Positions 1-5,244 of a DNA stretch of 5,244 nt are shown here, one piece after another. Origin of the DNA: Defluviitaleaceae bacterium (GTDB taxonomy: Bacteria; Bacillota; Clostridia; Lachnospirales; WQUN01); contig WRHA01000248.1 in the NCBI GenBank assembly GCA_009783395.1, forward strand, positions 1-5,244, in the 5' to 3' direction. The first letter of the stretch is position 1; each line of letters opens with the position of its first letter. The notes beneath the pieces are model-generated. The model was not told the origin of the DNA and made no database searches. It saw nothing but the letters and a program-made list of their open reading frames with translations. The position numbers and the translations under genes were made by a program.

Positions 1-1812
<1,812 letters not shown>

Positions 1813-1927
1813 CGCACGCCAAGCGTGCATTGGGCACCGTGGGCATCTGGTGGGAAGGCGACGTGTTCGTCTCGAAGGGTGCGCGCAAAGAACGCGCGCC
1901 ATTGCCGGATGCAGTTTCCTGGGCTAT
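1813..1927. repeat. Spacer with clustered inverted repeats (possible dispersed palindromic element)
   Basis: This non-coding stretch between the groEL stop and its terminator holds several short inverted repeats in a row. GCACGC/GCGTGC at 1814-1819 and 1823-1828 is perfect with a 3-nt loop. CACC/GGTG lies at 1835-1838 and 1849-1852. GACG/CGTC at 1860-1863 and 1868-1871 has a 4-nt loop. GGTGCGCG/CGCGCGCC at 1878-1885 and 1893-1900 forms 8 pairs, including one G-T, with a 7-nt loop. It is visibly more GC-rich than the terminator region and ligase gene that follow. It could be a REP/MITE-like repeat, a structured 3' UTR that stabilises the groEL mRNA, or debris of a lost gene. Only one copy is visible, so the repeat-family idea is inference. 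Confidence 0.45.
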
Positions 1928-1959
1928 AAAAAAACCGTGCGTTATGCGCGGTTTTTTTT
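1928..1959 (+). terminator. Rho-independent terminator of the groESL operon
   Basis: The stem CCGTGC (1935-1940) pairs with GCGCGG (1946-1951), with one G-T pair, around the loop GTTAT. It is followed by eight T (1952-1959) and preceded by seven A (1928-1934), which extend the stem with A-T pairs. The A tract means it could also terminate minus-strand transcripts, though no minus-strand gene is visible here. It lies about 115 nt after the groEL stop and separates groESL from the envelope genes. Confidence 0.9.
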
Positions 1960-1973
1960 GTGTTATGAAAATG

Positions 1974-1982
1974 TGATAGAAT
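1974..1982 (+). promoter_or_regulatory. Possible extended -10 promoter for the ligase/WG-repeat pair
   Basis: TGATAGAAT contains a TGn extension and a TAGAAT -10-like hexamer, placed just after the terminator and 26 nt before the preferred ATG at 2009. The 17-bp-spaced -35 position falls in the T tract of the terminator and is only a poor match. A promoter is expected here because the groESL transcript should stop at 1959, but the motif itself is weak evidence. Confidence 0.35.
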
Positions 1983-1996
1983 CTGTCCTGTATTGT

Positions 1997-2002
1997 GGGG
2001 AG
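1997..2002 (+). promoter_or_regulatory. Shine-Dalgarno that decides the ligase start
   Basis: GGGGAG directly abuts three consecutive ATG codons (2003, 2006, 2009). The distances are 0, 3 and 6 nt, so the third ATG is the best spaced and the first is unlikely. No comparable site precedes the in-frame ATG at 1850. Confidence 0.65.
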
Positions 2003-2008
2003 ATGATG

Positions 2009-3694
2009 ATGAAGCACATTTTTGTGGCGTTGCTTGTATTTGTTACATTGTTGCAGGGTGGTTTTTCCGATGCGGTTTGGAGCTTGTGCGGCATTATCGC
2101 CGTTTTATTTTTATTGTTCCGCGCAAAGAAACTGCCTCCGATGCCTGTTGTTATGCTTCTGCTGTCGCTGGTTGCTGTGTATGCGGTTTCGGCGGTTGTT
2201 CATGGTTTGCCGTTTGAGTCTTTAGCCGTAACCGGCAGGATAATGGTCGCGGTTTTGTTGTTGTTTGCGTTTTACAACATTGATTCGGACATAACCGATG
2301 CGATTTTTATAACGGGGATGATGGTTGCGGGCATTGGGTTTGCCGCGCTGTCGGGCTTGTTTCATTGGGATGGGGCGGTTGTGTCGAATCGCTTGCAAAG
2401 CGTTTTTCAATATGCAAACGCGGCAGGGTTTTTTATTGGTATTTCTGCGTTTTTAGCGCGAACGAAACGTTCCCCATATGCTCCGTTTTTGGAAACGGCA
2501 TTGATTTTGACACAATCCGTTGGTGCGATAGCTGTATACGGCGCGGGTTGGGCGATATATTTGGCGAAAAATAGGGACGTCAAACTTCAGCCCGTTCTTT
2601 GTGGTTTTGCGGTTTCTGCGTTCGCCGCCGGGATCGTTTTTGCGATTTTGATTTTTTCGCCTGTGCCGCAGTTAAGTCTGTTGCCGCCGATTTTTCTGCT
2701 TGTTTTTCGCAAGAAATTTCCTCCGTGGATTGATGCCATGGCACAGCAAAAGTGGTTTGGGTTTCTTGGGGGCGGGGTGTGCGTTTTGGCGATTTCGTCG
2801 GTTTTTTTTGTACGTGGCTTTCGTCCCGTTGCCACATATTTGGAAAGGCTTATACATATTTGGGACGGTTTTGGGGTTATATCGCGCTATCCGCTTGGGA
2901 TCGGGCCCGGCGCGTGGGAATTTGAACTTTTTGCGCACCAGTCGTCACTGTATTCCGCGGCAAGAATACACAGCGAATACATTGCGGTTGGCGTGGACGC
3001 GGGATTTTTGGCTTTTATTTTACTGCTCGCGATCGTGTTTTATTGCTTGAAGAACATGCGGTGGAGCGATAAATCGGTATGTGTTATCATGGCTTTGCTG
3101 GCGGCGACTATGGATATTCCGTTTTCGTTTTTGTCTGTTACGATGGTCACGGTGTGGCTGATTTCATCGACGTTGCAAAAATCGCAGAAAATTCCTAAGG
3201 CGGCGCGTGTGTTGTTTTTGTTGCCGCTCGCGCTGTTCGCGGTTGTGTTTGCGCAGTCCGCTATGAAAAACCATGCGGCGTGGGTCGCTCTTTCAGATCC
3301 CATTGGGGCGGCGGAAATTTTGGCTGTTTTGCCCATTCGCAACGACAGCGATGCCGCGTTGACGCGCATATCCATTTACTTATCCGAAGGTCGACACGAT
3401 TTATTGGATGAGGTTTTCGAAACCATGCCGCGCCCAAATACCGTCGCGCACGCACAGCGAACGCGTTCGCTTATACGACGCGGATTGTACGAAGAAGCCG
3501 CGTACAGCGCGATTGCCGCAATCGAAAGCGGGCCGCATCGCAGGGTAACGGCTGAGGGATTGTTGGAGCAAATTTTGCCATATATTGATGAAGTGCGCGC
3601 CTTGGAAATTGGGCAAAAAGCCGACGCACTAATCCCGGAAATCAACCCGCTTCGCATATATATTCAGCTCATAAAAGGAGAAGACGAGCCGTGA
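2009..3694 (+). CDS. O-antigen ligase / Wzy_C superfamily membrane protein with TPR-like C-terminal tail
   Basis: 561 residues from the preferred ATG at 2009; 2006 or 2003 would add one or two Met. About a dozen hydrophobic segments lie between residues 4 and 416. Family hallmarks are NRLQSVFQYANAAGF at 127-141, matching the R..s.F.y.N..a pattern of ligase/polymerase proteins. A larger extracytoplasmic region at about 270-330 carries R280, W285, RYPLGIGPG (293-301) and H321 in IHSEY, followed by G332. This matches the conserved Arg/His region of WaaL-like ligases and Wzy polymerases, which act on undecaprenyl-linked glycans at the membrane. Residues about 425-561 are soluble and helical with a TPR-like repeat (481-510, RRGLYEEAAYSAI). 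The substrate cannot be told from sequence: surface polysaccharide polymerase, glycan ligase or protein O-glycosyltransferase are all possible. It overlaps the next gene by 4 nt. The frame is open back to 1850, but that part crosses the terminator and is not coding. Confidence 0.88.
   Translation: MKHIFVALLVFVTLLQGGFSDAVWSLCGIIAVLFLLFRAKKLPPMPVVMLLLSLVAVYAVSAVVHGLPFESLAVTGRIMVAVLLLFAFYNIDSDITDAIFITGMMVAGIGFAALSGLFHWDGAVVSNRLQSVFQYANAAGFFIGISAFLARTKRSPYAPFLETALILTQSVGAIAVYGAGWAIYLAKNRDVKLQPVLCGFAVSAFAAGIVFAILIFSPVPQLSLLPPIFLLVFRKKFPPWIDAMAQQKWFGFLGGGVCVLAISSVFFVRGFRPVATYLERLIHIWDGFGVISRYPLGIGPGAWEFELFAHQSSLYSAARIHSEYIAVGVDAGFLAFILLLAIVFYCLKNMRWSDKSVCVIMALLAATMDIPFSFLSVTMVTVWLISSTLQKSQKIPKAARVLFLLPLALFAVVFAQSAMKNHAAWVALSDPIGAAEILAVLPIRNDSDAALTRISIYLSEGRHDLLDEVFETMPRPNTVAHAQRTRSLIRRGLYEEAAYSAIAAIESGPHRRVTAEGLLEQILPYIDEVRALEIGQKADALIPEINPLRIYIQLIKGEDEP
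3676..3680 (+). promoter_or_regulatory. Shine-Dalgarno of the WG-repeat gene, inside the ligase 3' end
   Basis: AGGAG lies within the last codons of the ligase, 10 nt before a GTG at 3691. Together with the lysine-rich signal peptide that follows, it supports GTG as the start. Confidence 0.8.
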
Positions 3695-5244
3695 AAAAAA
3701 TTATACCGTTCGTTATTGCGATTATCATTTTTATATCCGTCACACCGACGTCTGTTGTTGGGGCATTTGGCGTTGTGCGTATCTTGGTGGAGCCGTCGCT
3801 GGTGTTCGACAATGTTTACACATTTCGAGAGGGCATGGCGTGGGTTCAGCGCGACAGGAAAGTCGGCTTTGTTAATCATTACGGCGAGTTTGTTATTCCT
3901 ATGGAATTTGACAGCATTTCGCACTTTTTTTGCGAAGGGCTGGCAAGGGTGGGCAAAAACTGTTCGGAATCGGGCTGGACATATGGCTTTATTGATATGA
4001 CGGGCGAGCTTGTTATTCCCTATCAATTTTCTTGGGCAGGCTGCTTCCACGACGGCGTTGCCCGAGTGGTTTTGGACGGAAAAACGGGCATCATCGACCA
4101 ACAGGGGCAGGTCGTTGTGCCTTTTGAATTTTCGTCGATAGGCGGCGAAGGTAATTGGGGGAGGCCGTTCAGGGACGGGCTGGCGGTTGCCCGAATCGGC
4201 GATTGGACAGACGGAGCATCGGGAGTCATCGATAAATCCGGAAATATTATCATACCGTTTGAATTTTACGGGATTTCATTTTTGGGGGACGGTTTGTTTC
4301 GGGCTTTCAAAGGCGATTGGTCGGACAGAACAGAGGGTATTTTAACAGAGGGTATTTTAAACAAGTACGGCGAAATTGTCGTGCCGTTTGAATATGACCA
4401 CATAGGCTCTTTTCATGAAGGATTGGCGGCGGTTCACAGGGATGGCATGGTCGGTTTTGTTGATACCTGCGGCGAGCTTGTTATTCCGCTTCGGTATGGA
4501 AGTATCGGCATCCGAGGCGACGACCCCCGTTGGATGCTGAGATGGTCGCAACATGGGGCATTTGAAGACGGGCTGGCGGTTGTCAAAAGAAGACAATGGG
4601 ACGACAATTGGGCTTATGGAAATGAAATGGGGCTTATCGACAGAGCCGGAAACGTTGTTCTGCCGTTTGAATTTGATATTATCAATTCATTTTCGGATGG
4701 CTTGGCCGTTGTCGGTGTGGGAGAAACTTTTAACGAGGACGAACACGGGTGGAGGGATATAATTCACACATTCGGTGTTATTAATATGTACGGAGATTTT
4801 GTTATCCCTATGGGGGAATTCGACCATATCGCCGACTTTTCCGAAGGAGTGGCTTCGGCACGGAGAGATGGGCAAACCGGTTTAATCGACCGCGACGGAA
4901 ATATAATTATCCCCTTTGAATACGATTCGATAGGGCGGCTTGAAGACGGAATGGCAACGGCTCGCAAAAACGGGCAAGTGGGATTAATTGACCGTGACGG
5001 AAACGTGCGAATTCCCTTCGGCGAATTCGCCTCAATAGGACGCTTTGAAAATGGCGTGGCAACAGCCCGCAGGGATGATAAATCCGGCACAATTGACCCC
5101 GGCGGAAATATTATAGAGCCATTTATATACACCTCGGTCAGTCGCATAAATGACGAAGTGCGTATGGCTCGAATGGCCGAGCATTGGAGCGGCTTCAACC
5201 GAACCGGCCCGATGGATTTTCTTGATAACGACGGAAATATTATT
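3691..5244 (+). CDS. Exported WG-repeat protein, 3' end beyond the window
   Basis: Starts with GTG at 3691, overlapping the ligase stop in GTGA (3691-3694), and stays open to the window end (518 codons, no stop). An N-terminal signal peptide is clear: KK, a hydrophobic core at about 4-17, and a likely cleavage site after VGA at 23-25. There is no lipobox Cys. The rest is 11 tandem units of about 32-47 residues plus the start of a twelfth. They begin near residues 45, 79, 119, 160, 198, 241, 291, 334, 383, 417, 452 and 486. Each follows F.eGlA.v....-G.ID..Gn.iiPFeyd.I, the pattern of WG (KWG) repeats, Pfam family WG_beta_rep. WG-repeat proteins have no settled biochemical role; binding or structural scaffolding at the cell surface is plausible. 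No catalytic motif is visible. Any C-terminal anchor (sortase motif, SLH, transmembrane helix) would be outside the window. Coupling to the ligase suggests a shared envelope function. Confidence 0.92.
   Translation, partial: MKKIIPFVIAIIIFISVTPTSVVGAFGVVRILVEPSLVFDNVYTFREGMAWVQRDRKVGFVNHYGEFVIPMEFDSISHFFCEGLARVGKNCSESGWTYGFIDMTGELVIPYQFSWAGCFHDGVARVVLDGKTGIIDQQGQVVVPFEFSSIGGEGNWGRPFRDGLAVARIGDWTDGASGVIDKSGNIIIPFEFYGISFLGDGLFRAFKGDWSDRTEGILTEGILNKYGEIVVPFEYDHIGSFHEGLAAVHRDGMVGFVDTCGELVIPLRYGSIGIRGDDPRWMLRWSQHGAFEDGLAVVKRRQWDDNWAYGNEMGLIDRAGNVVLPFEFDIINSFSDGLAVVGVGETFNEDEHGWRDIIHTFGVINMYGDFVIPMGEFDHIADFSEGVASARRDGQTGLIDRDGNIIIPFEYDSIGRLEDGMATARKNGQVGLIDRDGNVRIPFGEFASIGRFENGVATARRDDKSGTIDPGGNIIEPFIYTSVSRINDEVRMARMAEHWSGFNRTGPMDFLDNDGNII
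3823..5244 (+). repeat. WG-type protein repeat array, 11 full units plus a partial one
   Basis: Coding repeats spaced about 96-150 nt apart. The most regular are units 9, 10 and 11 (starting near 4837, 4939 and 5044), which share the GLIDRDGN / IPF core. Their synonymous positions differ widely, so they are not fresh DNA duplications. Units 2, 4, 5, 7 and 8 carry insertions before the central Gly, and a long linker separates units 6 and 7. Confidence 0.9.
4329..4358 (+). repeat. 15-bp perfect tandem duplication inside WG repeat 5
   Basis: AACAGAGGGTATTTT occurs twice back to back (4329-4343 and 4344-4358). It adds five residues in frame so that TEGIL appears at 214-218 and again at 219-223. 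Removing one copy gives a repeat of normal architecture (TEGILNKYGEIVVPFEYD), so this looks like a slippage duplication. Confidence 0.95.

Noticed and set aside
1850..2008. N-terminal 53-residue extension of the ligase from an upstream in-frame ATG
   Set aside because: It would be translated from the inverted-repeat spacer and the intrinsic terminator, has no Shine-Dalgarno and is Arg/Cys-rich without family resemblance; the membrane protein begins naturally at MKHIFVALL.
2009..3694. Horizontal transfer of the ligase gene because its bases (T/G-rich) and codons differ from groEL
   Set aside because: The T-richness follows from many membrane-segment codons, and groEL has the biased codons of a highly expressed gene, so the contrast is not evidence of transfer.
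2009..3694. True LPS O-antigen ligase (WaaL) and hence a Gram-negative host
   Set aside because: The superfamily also includes polymerases and ligases of Gram-positive surface glycans, and the chaperonin genes look clostridial; nothing here points to LPS synthesis.
4764..5198. Repetitive minus-strand open frame (RAVATP / FPSRSI motifs)
   Set aside because: It is the antisense shadow of the WG repeats; its periodicity mirrors the + strand array and it has no plausible initiation site.

Overview
The window most likely comes from a Clostridia-type Bacillota genome of moderate GC. The GroES tail and GroEL read like clostridial chaperonins, the Shine-Dalgarno sites are strong (AGGAG type), and the last gene is a WG-repeat protein, a family common in gut and anaerobic Clostridia. 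TAG (twice) and TGA (once) end genes, so there is no sign of a recoded stop. The lineage call is my inference, not a database result.

Layout: (1) 1-173, the 3' end of groES. (2) 190-1812, complete groEL, 16 nt downstream with its Shine-Dalgarno directly after the groES stop. (3) 1813-2008, a spacer with several small inverted repeats followed by a strong intrinsic terminator (1928-1959) that closes the groESL operon, then a possible extended -10 promoter. (4) 2009-3694, a 561-residue polytopic membrane protein of the O-antigen ligase/Wzy_C superfamily with a TPR-like C-terminal tail. (5) 3691-5244, a GTG-started, signal-peptide-bearing WG-repeat protein that overlaps the ligase stop by 4 nt and runs off the window after 518 codons. 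All genes are on the + strand.

The window therefore joins two units: a housekeeping chaperonin operon and, behind its terminator, a cell-envelope gene pair. The pair is translationally coupled (GTGA overlap), so the membrane glycan ligase/polymerase-like protein and the exported repeat protein probably act in the same surface process. I see no mobile element, CRISPR array, tRNA or rRNA. The parts most worth a second look are the ligase/WG-repeat pair, the unusual chemistry of the WG repeats (the signature Trp is lost in every repeat, with Trp-Asp-rich insertions in several), an in-frame 15-bp tandem duplication inside one repeat, and the palindromic spacer after groEL.
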